From Bog-473 sp963755495 (GTDB taxonomy: Bacteria > Actinomycetota > Acidimicrobiia > Acidimicrobiales > RAAP-2), in NCBI GenBank assembly GCA_963755495.1, contig CAVWJS010000006.1, positions 744,001 through 808,000 of the forward strand: DNA of 64,000 nt, read 5' to 3'. The position numbers and the translations under genes are program-made. Shown here in pieces: positions 36,314 through 45,368 of this stretch. How positions within the stretch are numbered: position 1 is the stretch's first letter; each line of letters begins with the position of its first letter. The notes under the pieces are model-generated. The model ran no database searches. It saw nothing but the letters and a program-made list of their open reading frames with translations, and was not told the DNA's origin.

Positions 36314-37189
36314 ATGGTAAAGAACTCCGGCACGCGGCAACTGGGATCGTTCACTGTTCATCGGCTTGGATTCGGGTCGATGCAACTTACGGGCAACGGT
36401 GTGTGGGGCCCGCCCAAAGATCACGATGGCGCAATGGCAGTCTTGCGCCGGGCCGTCGCGTTGGGGGTTGATTTCATTGATACCGCCGATTCCTATGGAC
36501 CCTCTGTGGCCGAAGAGCTTATTTACGAGGCGCTCCATCCCTACTCAGCAACGCTTAAGATTGCGACAAAGGCGGGTTTGACGCGCCCGGGGCCTGGCCA
36601 GTGGGAGCCCTCAGGCAGACCGGAGTACCTTCGCCGGCAGGCGGAAGGAAGCCTGCGCCGGCTCGGTGTGGAGCAGATTGATCTCTTTCAGCTACACCGA
36701 ATTGATCCCGCCGTTCCGGCCGATGACCAGTTCGGCCTCTTGAAGGCTCTGCGCGACGAGGGCAAGGTAGCCGAGGTCGGTCTTTCCGAGGCCACTGTCT
36801 CCCAAATCGAGGCGGCACTTCGCATCGTTCCGATCGTCAGCGTGCAAAACCAGTACAACATCGCCCAGCGGAGCTACGAGGACACCCTCGAATTCTGCGA
36901 GCAGCACGAGATCGGATTCATCCCTTGGTTCCCACTGGCCAGTGGAAAGCTGGCCGAGCCCGGTGGGCCGATCGATCAGGTGGCCACGCAGATTGGAGCC
37001 ACCGTTTCGCAGGTGAGTCTGGCCTGGCTCCTTCGTCGCTCCCCGGCGATGCTGCCAATACCGGGTACATCCTCGCTCGAACACCTCGAGGAGAACTGTG
37101 CTGCGGCCGATGTCGTCCTGAACGATGCGCAATATGCAGACTTAACCGACGCTCGCAAGGACTTGCGCCGGTGGGCGTTGAGGGGCTGA
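36314..37189 (+). CDS. Aldo/keto reductase
   Basis: The catalytic tetrad is Asp56 and Tyr61 in DFIDTADSYG, Lys86 in IATKAG and His128 in LFQLHRID; GLSEATVSQIEAA and IPGTSSLEHLEENCAA complete the NADPH-binding family features. At 291 residues it is a typical YdbC/Tas-like member. It reduces an aldehyde or ketone with NADPH. It is divergent from the FAD protein with a 240-bp gap and might be a tailoring enzyme of the neighbouring cluster or unrelated detoxification. Confidence 0.9.
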   Translation: MVKNSGTRQLGSFTVHRLGFGSMQLTGNGVWGPPKDHDGAMAVLRRAVALGVDFIDTADSYGPSVAEELIYEALHPYSATLKIATKAGLTRPGPGQWEPSGRPEYLRRQAEGSLRRLGVEQIDLFQLHRIDPAVPADDQFGLLKALRDEGKVAEVGLSEATVSQIEAALRIVPIVSVQNQYNIAQRSYEDTLEFCEQHEIGFIPWFPLASGKLAEPGGPIDQVATQIGATVSQVSLAWLLRRSPAMLPIPGTSSLEHLEENCAAADVVLNDAQYADLTDARKDLRRWALRG

Positions 37190-37272
37190 TGGCTCTGGTG
37201 GTCCGGCTCAGGGGATGACCTCGCGATCGAGGGCCATGATGGAAGGCGCCGAGCGTTTGTCCCCGTTCAGGC

Positions 37273-37767
37273 TTAGGAGGAAATTGGCCGTTCCCAGTGC
37301 ACGATATCGTCCAGCACACCGCTCTCAACGTCGTAGATGAATCCAGCAATCAATTTCAGCGGCGAGAGATACGGCTTCGCCACGAGGAGAGCGATGTCCT
37401 CACGGAGCGCAGCTGCGTGATCATCGATCGGGAAGAATCCCAAATCGGCTCCGGTGAGAGTGCGCAAGTATTCGTCGGTGACTCCGGCGAGGCCGCATTT
37501 GGTGTGTTGCATAACCACCACAGTGTCGGTGCCAAGTACTTGACTCGACAGGGCCAGGCTTCGCAGCACATCCTCCGTGACGCGGCCACCCGCATTGCGA
37601 ATGATGTGGGCCTCACCGAGGTGCAAGCCGAGAACGGCGAATACGTCAATCCGGGCATCCATGCAGGTAATCACGGCTAGGCGTCGCCCCGGGCGAGGGT
37701 CGGCGACGTTCGCGCGCGCCGCGGCGTAGCCTCTATTGGCGGCCAGCAGTTCTTCGATCTGGGTCAT
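37273..37767 (-). CDS. Beta-class carbonic anhydrase
   Basis: Starting at ATG 37767, the zinc ligands are Cys35 with Asp37 (ITCMDAR), His88 and Cys91 (HTKCG); IIRNAGGRVTEDVLRSL is the usual second block. The 164-residue size fits the short actinobacterial beta-CA group (Rv1284-like). It interconverts CO2 and bicarbonate in the cytoplasm. The ORF extends upstream to 37923 but overlaps the divergent GT4 start, so the internal start is preferred. Confidence 0.9.
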   Translation of the reverse strand: MTQIEELLAANRGYAAARANVADPRPGRRLAVITCMDARIDVFAVLGLHLGEAHIIRNAGGRVTEDVLRSLALSSQVLGTDTVVVMQHTKCGLAGVTDEYLRTLTGADLGFFPIDDHAAALREDIALLVAKPYLSPLKLIAGFIYDVESGVLDDIVHWERPISS

Positions 37768-37876
37768 GAGCAAAGGACGGTAACAGGGCGCGTGCGATGA
37801 AGCGAGACGATATTCCAACGACTTCCGGGGGCAACAAATTTGCTGGACACATGCACCTTTGAGATCCGGTCGAATC

Positions 37877-39103
37877 ATGGCGCGTAGGTTCTGGCCAATT
37901 CGGTCCGTGGGCGGCGCACGCAATTCCGGTGCTTCTTCGCAGAAACGTCGTGCCGTGTTCGTGCTCGTCGACTATGTCCCCGGCACGGGGGGTACCACGT
38001 CCCAAACTCGTCTGGAAGCAGCCGAACTCGTGCGCCGAGGCTGGCAGGTCGACGTCTTTACGCGTCGGCACTCTGCATTGTGGCGCCGATCCGAGAACAT
38101 TGACGGGGTGGACGTGTACCGCTTCGGGCGACCCGGCTATTCGAAACTCAGCAAGGCATATGACGTGCTGGGCGTCTGGTGGAAGTTACTTTTCGCCCGC
38201 CAAATGGATGTCGTGCAGGTGCTGATGGACGTCGACTACGCCGTAGCGGCCTGCCTTGCCGGTCACGCGCGCCGAACCGTCATCATGTGGGCAACCGAGG
38301 GTGACGCAGAGCGGAGCTTCGCCGGTCCCAAAGGAGTGATTCGCAAAACGCTCATTCGTGGCTGCGGGCACGTCGTCCTGACCTCGCGCATGCAGGTCGA
38401 GCTGGCGCAGGAGTGCGGCATCTACGATGCCGAGATCATCCCTGTTCCCGTTGACTCGTCCCGGTTTCGGCCTGCCACGGACGCTGAACGAACAAACCAG
38501 CGCGATGCGTTCGGGATCACCGCCGCCACCGTTCTCGCGTTCAGTGGGCACCTTGTCCAGAGAAAAGGCGTTGATTTGTTGCTGTCCGCTTTCCGGTCGA
38601 TGGTCGAGGAGAACGAAGACATTCATCTCCTGCTTCTTGGGAGTGGCGACGGCCGACCCGAGAGCTTGGAGGAAGAACTGAGAAGATACAGCGAGGCGTT
38701 CAATCTCACCGAACGCATTACCTTTGCCGGAGCCGTTCAGGACGTTGCTCCCTACTTGCGTGCTGCAGACATCTTCTGTCTTCCTTCGTGGCGCGAAGGT
38801 ATGCCCAATTCCATTCTTGAAGCCATGGCGAGTGGTCTGGTCTGCGTCGCCCCAGTGTCGGCTGGCGCCCTCGACTTGTTGGCCGATGGCGCTGGGGTGA
38901 TCCCTCCTTCGAACGCGGCGGATGACCTCGTCGCTGCCATTACGCCATTGCTGCACGATCGGCCGAGGTGCCAGTCTCTGAGCAGAGCGGCTCGTCATCG
39001 GGCTGAGTCACGCCACAGCGTGGCAGCGGTTATTGACGACTACGTGCGTATGTGGGGGACCAGGGGGCCCAGGGGGCCCAGGGGCCCCAGCCTCAAGTCC
39101 TGA
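37877..39103 (+). CDS. GT4 family glycosyltransferase with collagen-like tail
   Basis: The N-terminal half opens VFVLVDYVPGTGGTTSQTRL (acceptor-side GT-B domain). The C-terminal half has FSGHLVQRKGVDLLLSAFRS, LLLGSGDGRPESL, ITFAGAVQDVAPYLRAADIF and LPSWREGMPNSILEAMASGL with the E-x7-E donor-binding motif. It transfers a sugar from an activated nucleotide donor, likely for surface polysaccharide. The last residues, GTRGPRGPRGPS, come from a 9-bp DNA repeat (CAGGGGGCC, 39061-39088) and are probably a recent expansion outside the fold. The ATG at 37877 is favoured over a TTG at 37859. Confidence 0.88.
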   Translation: MARRFWPIRSVGGARNSGASSQKRRAVFVLVDYVPGTGGTTSQTRLEAAELVRRGWQVDVFTRRHSALWRRSENIDGVDVYRFGRPGYSKLSKAYDVLGVWWKLLFARQMDVVQVLMDVDYAVAACLAGHARRTVIMWATEGDAERSFAGPKGVIRKTLIRGCGHVVLTSRMQVELAQECGIYDAEIIPVPVDSSRFRPATDAERTNQRDAFGITAATVLAFSGHLVQRKGVDLLLSAFRSMVEENEDIHLLLLGSGDGRPESLEEELRRYSEAFNLTERITFAGAVQDVAPYLRAADIFCLPSWREGMPNSILEAMASGLVCVAPVSAGALDLLADGAGVIPPSNAADDLVAAITPLLHDRPRCQSLSRAARHRAESRHSVAAVIDDYVRMWGTRGPRGPRGPSLKS

Positions 39104-39315
39104 TCGACCGGTGACCACCACCGACCTGAGGGCCTCCGTCCGAGTGCGCTCGTTGTCCCCACGCAGAACAGGCACTTTGGCGCGTCTGCTGACCTGTCTC
39201 AGGGGCTAATGCGCAAAATGGCCAGCGAGGAGGATGCCTGGGCAGGGCACTCAGCAGGGCATTTGACGGGGATAGATCCCAAACCCGGGGAAGGGTTCGC
39301 TAGATTGTCGCCACA

Positions 39316-40122
39316 ATGACCAGTGGCACGGAATCCAAGGCACAACGACGATCGGAATCGCAAAGGAAGGCGGCAGCCCGTCGGGCGGCTGAGCTGCGCG
39401 CCAAAAGGCGCCGCATGACGGTGCGTTATGGCGCGGTCGTCGTGGTGATCCTGGTCGTCGTCCTTGTCATCGTGCTGCTTTCGGGCTCGAGCCCGAGCAC
39501 ACCCACGGCCAAGACGGCCGCGGACGTCAAGACCGTGCCCATCCCCTCCTCCTTGCAGATGACAGCCGACCCCCCCACGACACCCGGCTATGAGGGAATC
39601 GCCATCCCGATCGGCCCCAAGCTGGCCACGCTGGCCACGGCCGCAACCGGCCAGACGGTTGACGGGGTGCAGTGCCAGGCCGGCGAGCAGCTGGTCTCGC
39701 ACGTGCACACGCACCTGACGATCTTTGTGAACGGGAAGGCCCAAGTCATTCCCTATGGCGTCGGTATCCCAGGGGCCGAGGCCGTCGCGACACCACACGG
39801 TGCCTTCGTGGAGACCGGAAGTTGCTTCTATTGGTTGCACACGCATCAAGAGGATGGCGTCATCCACGTGGAGTCACCCAGCGCGTCGTTGAGCTTCAAT
39901 CTGGGCCAGTTCTTCAAGGAATGGGGAATCCCGTTGAGTTCCACCCAGGTGGGGCCGGCGAAGGGCAAGCTCACGGTGTTCTTCACTGCACCGGGCAAGA
40001 AGGTCGGGATTTACAAGGGGAATCCGGCCGACCTTCCGCTTGGCGACCATTACCAGATTCAGATTGACGTGGGCACGCCAATCGTCAAACCGGTCGATGT
40101 GACCAACTGGGGCAGTCTCTAA
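39316..40122 (+). CDS. Membrane-anchored His-rich hypothetical protein
   Basis: A charged N-terminus (RKAAARRAAELRAKRRRM) is followed by one membrane helix (YGAVVVVILVVVLVIVLL) and an extracytoplasmic domain of about 210 residues. That domain contains LVSHVHTHLTIFVNGK and CFYWLHTHQEDGVIHVESPS: several His residues, Glu and two Cys that could bind a metal such as copper or iron. No function is established. The gene ends 3 bp before the disulfide-reductase gene, so the two form an operon. A metal or redox role at the cell surface is inferred from motif and neighbour. Confidence 0.72.
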   Translation: MTSGTESKAQRRSESQRKAAARRAAELRAKRRRMTVRYGAVVVVILVVVLVIVLLSGSSPSTPTAKTAADVKTVPIPSSLQMTADPPTTPGYEGIAIPIGPKLATLATAATGQTVDGVQCQAGEQLVSHVHTHLTIFVNGKAQVIPYGVGIPGAEAVATPHGAFVETGSCFYWLHTHQEDGVIHVESPSASLSFNLGQFFKEWGIPLSSTQVGPAKGKLTVFFTAPGKKVGIYKGNPADLPLGDHYQIQIDVGTPIVKPVDVTNWGSL

Positions 40123-40125
40123 CAC

Positions 40126-41457
40126 GTGCACTGCGATGCGGTTGTCGTTGGCCTGGGTCCCGGCGGGGAAGACGTTGCAGGAAAGCTCGCCGAGGCCGGT
40201 CTTAACGTGGTCGGCGTCGAGGCGGAGCTCGTCGGTGGCGAATGTCCCTACTGGGGCTGCATCCCCTCCAAGATGATGGTGCGAGCTGCCAATTTGCTGG
40301 CCGAGGGTCGCCGCATACCGGGAATGGCCGGATCGTCGGTTATCACCCCTGATTGGGCTCCCGTGGCGCAGCGCATACGTGAGGAAGCGACCGACTCCTG
40401 GGATGACAAGGTGGCCGTCGACCGCTTCGTGGGAAAAGGGGGGCATTTCATCCGGGGTCGTGCCCATGTGACAAGTACCTCGTCGGTCGAGGTCAATGGG
40501 GAAGAGATCGCAGCCGAGAAGGCGCTGGTCCTGGCCACAGGCGCCCACGCATGGGTTCCACCGCAGTTCGCCGACATCCCGCATTGGACGAATCGAGAAG
40601 CCATCGCGGCCGAAACGGTCCCCGCATCGTTACTGGTCATTGGCGGAGGGTCGGTCGGTCTCGAGATCGGCCAGGTGATGTCCCGTTTCGGAGCCAAGGT
40701 GACGATCGTCGAAACAGGGGACCGCATTGCCGGGTCCGAGGAGCCCGAGGTGTCCGACACGATCACCCGGATCTTGCGCCGTGAGGGCATCGACGTGCAC
40801 GTTGGGGTCGAAGTGGTGAGCACCTCATCCGCTCCGGCGACGGGCTGCACCATCCGTCTGGGCGATGGGTCATCGCTCTCAGCCGAGCGCGTGTTGGTGG
40901 CGACCGGTCGCCGCTCTGATCTCCCCGGGCTCGGCGTGGCGGCGATGGGACTCGATGACACAGCGGACGCCATCCCCGTCGACACCAACATGCGCGTGAT
41001 GCCCGGAGTGTGGGCCGTTGGCGATATCACGGGAAAGGGTGCTTTCACCCATGTCGCCATGTATCAAGCGAGAATTTGCGTGGCTGACATTCTCGGGCAT
41101 CCGATTGAGGGGGCGGACTACCGCGCCCTGCCGCGAGTGACATTCACTGATCCCGAAATTGGCTCGGTGGGAATGACCGAGGCGCAGGCCCGCGAGTCTG
41201 GCGGCCGGGTGCGGGTCATGAGTGAGCCCATAGCGGAGTCGGCTCGGGGTTGGATCAACAAGGGCGAAGGCTTGATCAAGCTGATCGAGGTGGACGGCGT
41301 CCTTGTCGGAGCCACGTCGATGGGGCCAAGCGGGGGAGAGGTGCTCGGATTGCTCACCCTGGCCGTGCACGCGCGCATCCCGGTGAGCACCTTGCGGGGC
41401 ATGATCTACGCCTATCCAACCTTCCACCGGGCCATCGATTCGGCTTTGTGGGCCTGA
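40126..41457 (+). CDS. Pyridine nucleotide-disulfide oxidoreductase (class I flavoprotein)
   Basis: The FAD motif is VVVGLGPGGEDVAGKLAEAG; the redox pair is in GGECPYWGCIPSK (CxxxxC); LVIGGGSVGLEIGQVMSRFG binds NAD(P)H and GVWAVGDITGKG binds FAD. The dimer-interface end reads IYAYPTFHRAI, with Tyr where lipoamide dehydrogenases have the catalytic His, so it is closer to MerA- or transhydrogenase-like relatives. The substrate is unknown. It is cotranscribed with the His-rich membrane protein. GTG is the start codon. Confidence 0.85.
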   Translation: MHCDAVVVGLGPGGEDVAGKLAEAGLNVVGVEAELVGGECPYWGCIPSKMMVRAANLLAEGRRIPGMAGSSVITPDWAPVAQRIREEATDSWDDKVAVDRFVGKGGHFIRGRAHVTSTSSVEVNGEEIAAEKALVLATGAHAWVPPQFADIPHWTNREAIAAETVPASLLVIGGGSVGLEIGQVMSRFGAKVTIVETGDRIAGSEEPEVSDTITRILRREGIDVHVGVEVVSTSSAPATGCTIRLGDGSSLSAERVLVATGRRSDLPGLGVAAMGLDDTADAIPVDTNMRVMPGVWAVGDITGKGAFTHVAMYQARICVADILGHPIEGADYRALPRVTFTDPEIGSVGMTEAQARESGGRVRVMSEPIAESARGWINKGEGLIKLIEVDGVLVGATSMGPSGGEVLGLLTLAVHARIPVSTLRGMIYAYPTFHRAIDSALWA

Positions 41458-41466
41458 TTCGCCTGC

Positions 41467-41484
41467 GGCGTTGTGCTCAACGCC
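41467..41484. terminator. Hairpin between convergent genes
   Basis: GGCGTTG (41467-41473), loop TGCT and CAACGCC (41478-41484) form a perfect 7-bp hairpin. It spans the stop region of the minus-strand hydrolase gene and lies 10 bp after the reductase stop, so it can serve both directions. Confidence 0.5.
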
Positions 41485-42334
41485 CCGTCAGGTCGGCCAA
41501 TATGGCCGTGGCCTGGTGCTGCAGCAACGACAGGTGACCCTCGCCAGCGATGACGGAGAGCCGCGCATCGGGGATGTGGCGCAGCAAGAGGTCTCGATAC
41601 GCCGGCGGCCCTGTGTGGTCCTCGGCTCCCTCCCAAACGTGGACCGGTGCCCTGATTTCGCCGAGTGAGAACCCCCACGGGTCACCAAAGATCCGGTAGT
41701 CATGCAGGCATCCCGCTGTGCCTTGGCGCATGGACTCTTTGATGAACCCTACGGCTTCGACCACTGGGCCCCTCTCCTCGAGGGCGGCCCAGTCGACGGC
41801 AGGAAAGCTGCGCCGAATCTCCCGAGAGAGGCGCTTCTCTGAAGCATTGGCGATCGAGACGCGTAAGAGGGCCGAAGCCAGCCAGGGAGCTCGGCGAACC
41901 AGAGAGAGCAGGATCCGGTCGTCGCGTGAGAGGCCCCTGGTGGTACCCATGAGTTCGAGAGGTACGGCGCTCGAGAGGAGTGCGACCGCGGTGATCCGAT
42001 CGGGCATCTTGGCGGCGCAGACGGCCGCGTACGGACCACCGCATGACCAGCCCATGACGGCAAAACGCTCGATCTCCAGTGCATCAGCCAATGCCGCCAC
42101 ATCGCTCGGCCAGTCGAGCAGGCGGCGCCCGGGTTGAAGGGTCGACCGGCCCATGCCCGGTCGATCCGGAGAGACGATACGCACACCCAGGGCGAGCGCG
42201 GCAGAGTGGGCGGGCGCGGCATCGAGCCGGGAGCTCAGTCCCCCGTGAAAGCTCAGGACAGGATCCCCATCGGGATCCCCGTACTCCTCGAAGGCGAGCC
42301 CTCGCCCGTCAGGCACGACGACGGATCGGGTCAC
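41477..42334 (-). CDS. Alpha/beta hydrolase
   Basis: The 285-residue protein has oxyanion HGG (LSFHGGLSSRL), nucleophile elbow GWSCGG (Ser), an acid in VWEGAEDH and the catalytic His in GEGHLSLL. PDRPGMGRST is typical of the haloperoxidase/epoxide-hydrolase-like group. Substrate unknown. Confidence 0.88.
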   Translation of the reverse strand: MTRSVVVPDGRGLAFEEYGDPDGDPVLSFHGGLSSRLDAAPAHSAALALGVRIVSPDRPGMGRSTLQPGRRLLDWPSDVAALADALEIERFAVMGWSCGGPYAAVCAAKMPDRITAVALLSSAVPLELMGTTRGLSRDDRILLSLVRRAPWLASALLRVSIANASEKRLSREIRRSFPAVDWAALEERGPVVEAVGFIKESMRQGTAGCLHDYRIFGDPWGFSLGEIRAPVHVWEGAEDHTGPPAYRDLLLRHIPDARLSVIAGEGHLSLLQHQATAILADLTGR

Positions 42335-42524
42335 TCGGTCCGCCCCACCAGCTCGTCTCGTCGGCCGAGGGGGTCGAGATTCGATTTCGGGGCAACTGGG
42401 AGCACGCAGGCACGCTATAGGGTGCTTCTGTGGGCACGGACGTAGATGAGCTGGTCGAGGCTTCTCCGCCCGGGTGATCTCAGCCGAGGGAGCCGAACGG
42501 GCAAGCAGCGGCCCTCAGGGCGTC

Positions 42525-43709
42525 TTAACGTTCCGAACCAGCGTCACGCCTCGCCGCGCCTTCCCGGATCAGGGGAAGGAGGCGCTTGCCGTAATCGATC
42601 GCGTCGACCAGTGGGTCGAAACCCTTGAGGAGGAGCGTGGTGATTCCGAGGTCGTAGTAGCGGAGCATCGCTTCGGCTACTTGCTCCGGCGTGCCGACCA
42701 GCGCCGTGGAGTTTCCGGCGGCACCGGTGAGATTGGCCACTTTCATCCAGAGCCGCTCGTCATAGACGTCTTTGTCCGCTGACATTTCAATGAGGCGCTT
42801 GCGTCCCACGGAGGTCGTGCCACCCGTGTCACGGTCGACGGAGTAGGTGGCGTTGCGGCCTCCTCCCAGTCCTTCGTAGGTGTCCTTGTGACCGGCCATT
42901 CGTTCCTTGGCCAGCTCAATGCGTTCCGCCGTCTTCTCAGCGATCCACTCCGCCTTCTCCCATGCCTCGCTTTCGGTCTCGGCGATGATCGGCCGCAGAG
43001 AGATGCTGTAACGAAGCGAGCGCCCAGCCTTCCCCGCCACCTTCCCGATGGCCTCCATGCGTGCCGCCACGGCATCGCGCGGTTCGCCCCAGAATGCGTA
43101 CACATCCGCCTCGGCTGCGCCGACCTCAATGGCCGGGGGTGAAGCGCCGGCGAAGTAGAAGGGGATGCCGCCCGGGGTGACCGGCTTCACTGAGCTGAAA
43201 GCGCCTTCATAGCGGAAGAATTCGCCCTCGAAGTCAAAGGGGGTGTCCTCGGTCCAGATGCGACGAGCGACCGCCATTACTTCCCGGGTGCGACGATAAC
43301 GGGCGTCGTGGGGGACGAAGTCACCCTCCCGGTGCTGGTCGGCCTCGTCGCCGCCGGTAATGAAGTGGATGGCGATCCTTCCACCCCCGGTGAGGTGGTC
43401 GAGGGTGGCGGCCATGCGGGCCAGCACCACCGGTTGGACGAAGCCCGGCCGGTGGGCAACCAATACCTTCAGCTGCTTAGTGGTGTGCAACACGGTGGCT
43501 GCGATGGCCCACCCTTCTGGGGCCACAGCTCCATAACCCACCAGGACGCGATCGAAGCCTCCGTCGTCGTGGGCGCGTGCGATGTCCACGAGGTATTCAG
43601 GGTCGATCACAGGACCGTCCATCCAGTCGACGACAGGGCCGTCGACCAGCGGCCCCTTTATTTCTGAGGCGTCTCTCGTCCCGACCATACCGATGATCTC
43701 GACTGGCAT
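42525..43709 (-). CDS. LLM-class flavin-dependent monooxygenase (SsuD-like)
   Basis: The protein of about 394 residues begins PVEIIGMVGTRDASE and contains RPGFVQPVVLARMAATLDHL, GGRIAIHFITGG and YRRTREVMAVARRIW, the pattern of alkanesulfonate monooxygenases of the bacterial luciferase family. SsuD uses FMNH2 and O2 to release sulfite from alkanesulfonates. No ssuABC transporter or flavin reductase is adjacent, so an F420- or FMN-dependent enzyme on another substrate is possible. ATG 43709 with GGAGGG upstream fits the family start better than 43727. The 370 bp upstream holds no gene, only the dispersed element. Confidence 0.82.
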   Translation of the reverse strand: MPVEIIGMVGTRDASEIKGPLVDGPVVDWMDGPVIDPEYLVDIARAHDDGGFDRVLVGYGAVAPEGWAIAATVLHTTKQLKVLVAHRPGFVQPVVLARMAATLDHLTGGGRIAIHFITGGDEADQHREGDFVPHDARYRRTREVMAVARRIWTEDTPFDFEGEFFRYEGAFSSVKPVTPGGIPFYFAGASPPAIEVGAAEADVYAFWGEPRDAVAARMEAIGKVAGKAGRSLRYSISLRPIIAETESEAWEKAEWIAEKTAERIELAKERMAGHKDTYEGLGGGRNATYSVDRDTGGTTSVGRKRLIEMSADKDVYDERLWMKVANLTGAAGNSTALVGTPEQVAEAMLRYYDLGITTLLLKGFDPLVDAIDYGKRLLPLIREGAARRDAGSER

Positions 43710-43758
43710 CCCTCTTGAGCCCTCCATCTGCCGTCAGTGTTGAATCCGTGGGCGTTTC

Positions 43759-43810
43759 CGCGAACAATCTTGAGTGACCAGGGCGAACGCCCAGTTCAAC
43801 GCTAACATCT
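43759..43810. repeat. 52-bp dispersed element, copy 2
   Basis: Second copy of the element at 30625-30676, with the 20-mer at 43791-43810 identical and the CGCGAAC end at the same distance. It lies in the 374-bp gap between the LLM gene and rpiA, about 50 bp before the LLM start on the minus strand. In that gap nothing else is recognised. Confidence 0.6.
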
Positions 43811-44083
43811 GCCGAGTCGTCGGTCGCGCGGCTGGCTCGATGTCAGAGGAGAGGCTCCCGCCGATCTGACACACTGGGACGGGCTGATTTGTCCGCACAC
43901 GAGCCGTGAAGGAGATGTCGACGAACTTCACGACAAGGACCTGAACAACCAATTGGCGCCGCGTGCTCGAGACCATCGGGTTCGATCCGTTCTACGGACG
44001 AGGCGAAGGGTCAAATGGCAGGACGGTGTCCGCCGTGGCCTCGTGGTCGCCGTCAGAAGTGCGGGCGCGCGAGGGTTGGGGCC

Positions 44084-44743
44084 GTGGATAACGAAGACCG
44101 GGGCGTTGAGATAGAAAAGCAAGTGGCGGCCGAAGCGGCAGCCGACCTGGTCGAAGATGGAATGGTGGTCGGGTTGGGGACGGGGACGACGGTGGCGTAT
44201 CTGCTTCCAGCCCTAGGTCGTCGCCGGCTGGACATCACTTGTGTCGCGACGTCGCCGGCGACCGAGACCTTGGCTCGGGCCGAAGGCATTGCGGTTGGCC
44301 CCTTCGAGGGAATCGCCCGGCTCGACATGGCAATCGACGGGGCGGATCAGATCGATTCGAGTGGGTGGCTGGTCAAGGGGGGCGGGGGCGCTCACACCAG
44401 GGAGAAGATTGTCGCTGCCGCGGCCGATCAGTTCGTCGTCATCGTCTCGTCGAACAAGTTGGTCGAGCGTGTCGCGGCACCTGTTCCGCTCGAGCTCATG
44501 GCGTTTGGCCTCGACTCGGTTGTCAGAGCTCTCCCCGGTGTAGCGTTGCGCCGCGCTCAACGGACGCCCGACGGAGGTGTGCTCGCCGACTACTACGGGG
44601 ACGTCGATGATCCTGCTCTCCTCGCCGTGCGCCTGGGCGCCACGGCGGGGATCGTGGCCCATGGTCTCTTCCCCCCAGAAATGGTGGCGTTGGTGCTGGT
44701 CGGGCGCGGCGGCCGGGTCGAGAGGATGCAGGGTGGTTTCTGA
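44084..44743 (+). CDS. rpiA: Ribose-5-phosphate isomerase A
   Basis: The family motifs are GLGTGTTVAYLLPAL, AIDGADQID (catalytic Asp residues) and VKGGGGAHTREKIVAAAA (Lys and Glu), then VVIVSSNKLVERV. At about 219 residues it is complete. It interconverts ribose-5-phosphate and ribulose-5-phosphate in the pentose phosphate pathway. The GTG at 44084 begins the conserved part; the frame is open to 44015. Many actinobacteria use RpiB, so an RpiA here is worth noting. Confidence 0.92.
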   Translation: MDNEDRGVEIEKQVAAEAAADLVEDGMVVGLGTGTTVAYLLPALGRRRLDITCVATSPATETLARAEGIAVGPFEGIARLDMAIDGADQIDSSGWLVKGGGGAHTREKIVAAAADQFVVIVSSNKLVERVAAPVPLELMAFGLDSVVRALPGVALRRAQRTPDGGVLADYYGDVDDPALLAVRLGATAGIVAHGLFPPEMVALVLVGRGGRVERMQGGF

Positions 44744-44811
44744 GGGTCGCACTGGACTATCGACGAAAAAGACATAACGATGCGGCATCAACGACGGAAA
44801 GGGGAGGGACG

Positions 44812-45309
44812 ATGACCTCTATGACGGACGCCTCGAGTTCGGGGCCATCTGAGTGGGAGCGAGATCTCTACGCACACCTGACAAGCCATGTCGACGCAGA
44901 GCGGGGGCTTCTGGAGGAATACAGCGCAGCCGCGGAGATCAGCCCGTCAAAGGCTCTGCGCTACCTCGTCAACCTGCTCATCGAGGACGAAATTCGTCAC
45001 CATCGGCTATTCAATCAACTTGTCGATTCGCTCAAAAGTGAAGCCTTGTTGAGCGGTGAGGACCCGCCTATTCCTTATCTTGACTTTAACGAGGCAGAGA
45101 ACAACGACGCCGTGATTGAGTTGACCGGACGGCTTCTTCGTCGGGAGCAGGAGGACTCGAAGGAGTTGAAGCGGCTCCAACATGAGCTGCGCGATGTGGA
45201 GGACACGACGATGTGGACCCTTCTGGTCGATTTGATGGAGCAGGACACGAAGAAGCACATCAGCATCCTTCGCTTCGCCCGTAAGCACGCCGGACGACGA
45301 AGGCGCTGA
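44812..45309 (+). CDS. Ferritin-like helical protein
   Basis: The 165-residue protein is all-helical and shows paired metal-type motifs: HVDAERGLLEEYSAAAE, IEDEIRHHRLF (ExxH) and LMEQDTKKHISIL (a DxxxH-type site). This resembles rubrerythrin/ferritin-like proteins, but the Glu/His spacing is not fully canonical. AAAGGGGAGGG precedes the ATG. No partner gene suggests its substrate. Confidence 0.65.
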   Translation: MTSMTDASSSGPSEWERDLYAHLTSHVDAERGLLEEYSAAAEISPSKALRYLVNLLIEDEIRHHRLFNQLVDSLKSEALLSGEDPPIPYLDFNEAENNDAVIELTGRLLRREQEDSKELKRLQHELRDVEDTTMWTLLVDLMEQDTKKHISILRFARKHAGRRRR

Positions 45310-45368
45310 CGGCAGCGCTTCCGAAGGCCCCGACGGGCGAGCACGGTGCGACACTAACTTGGATCCCC

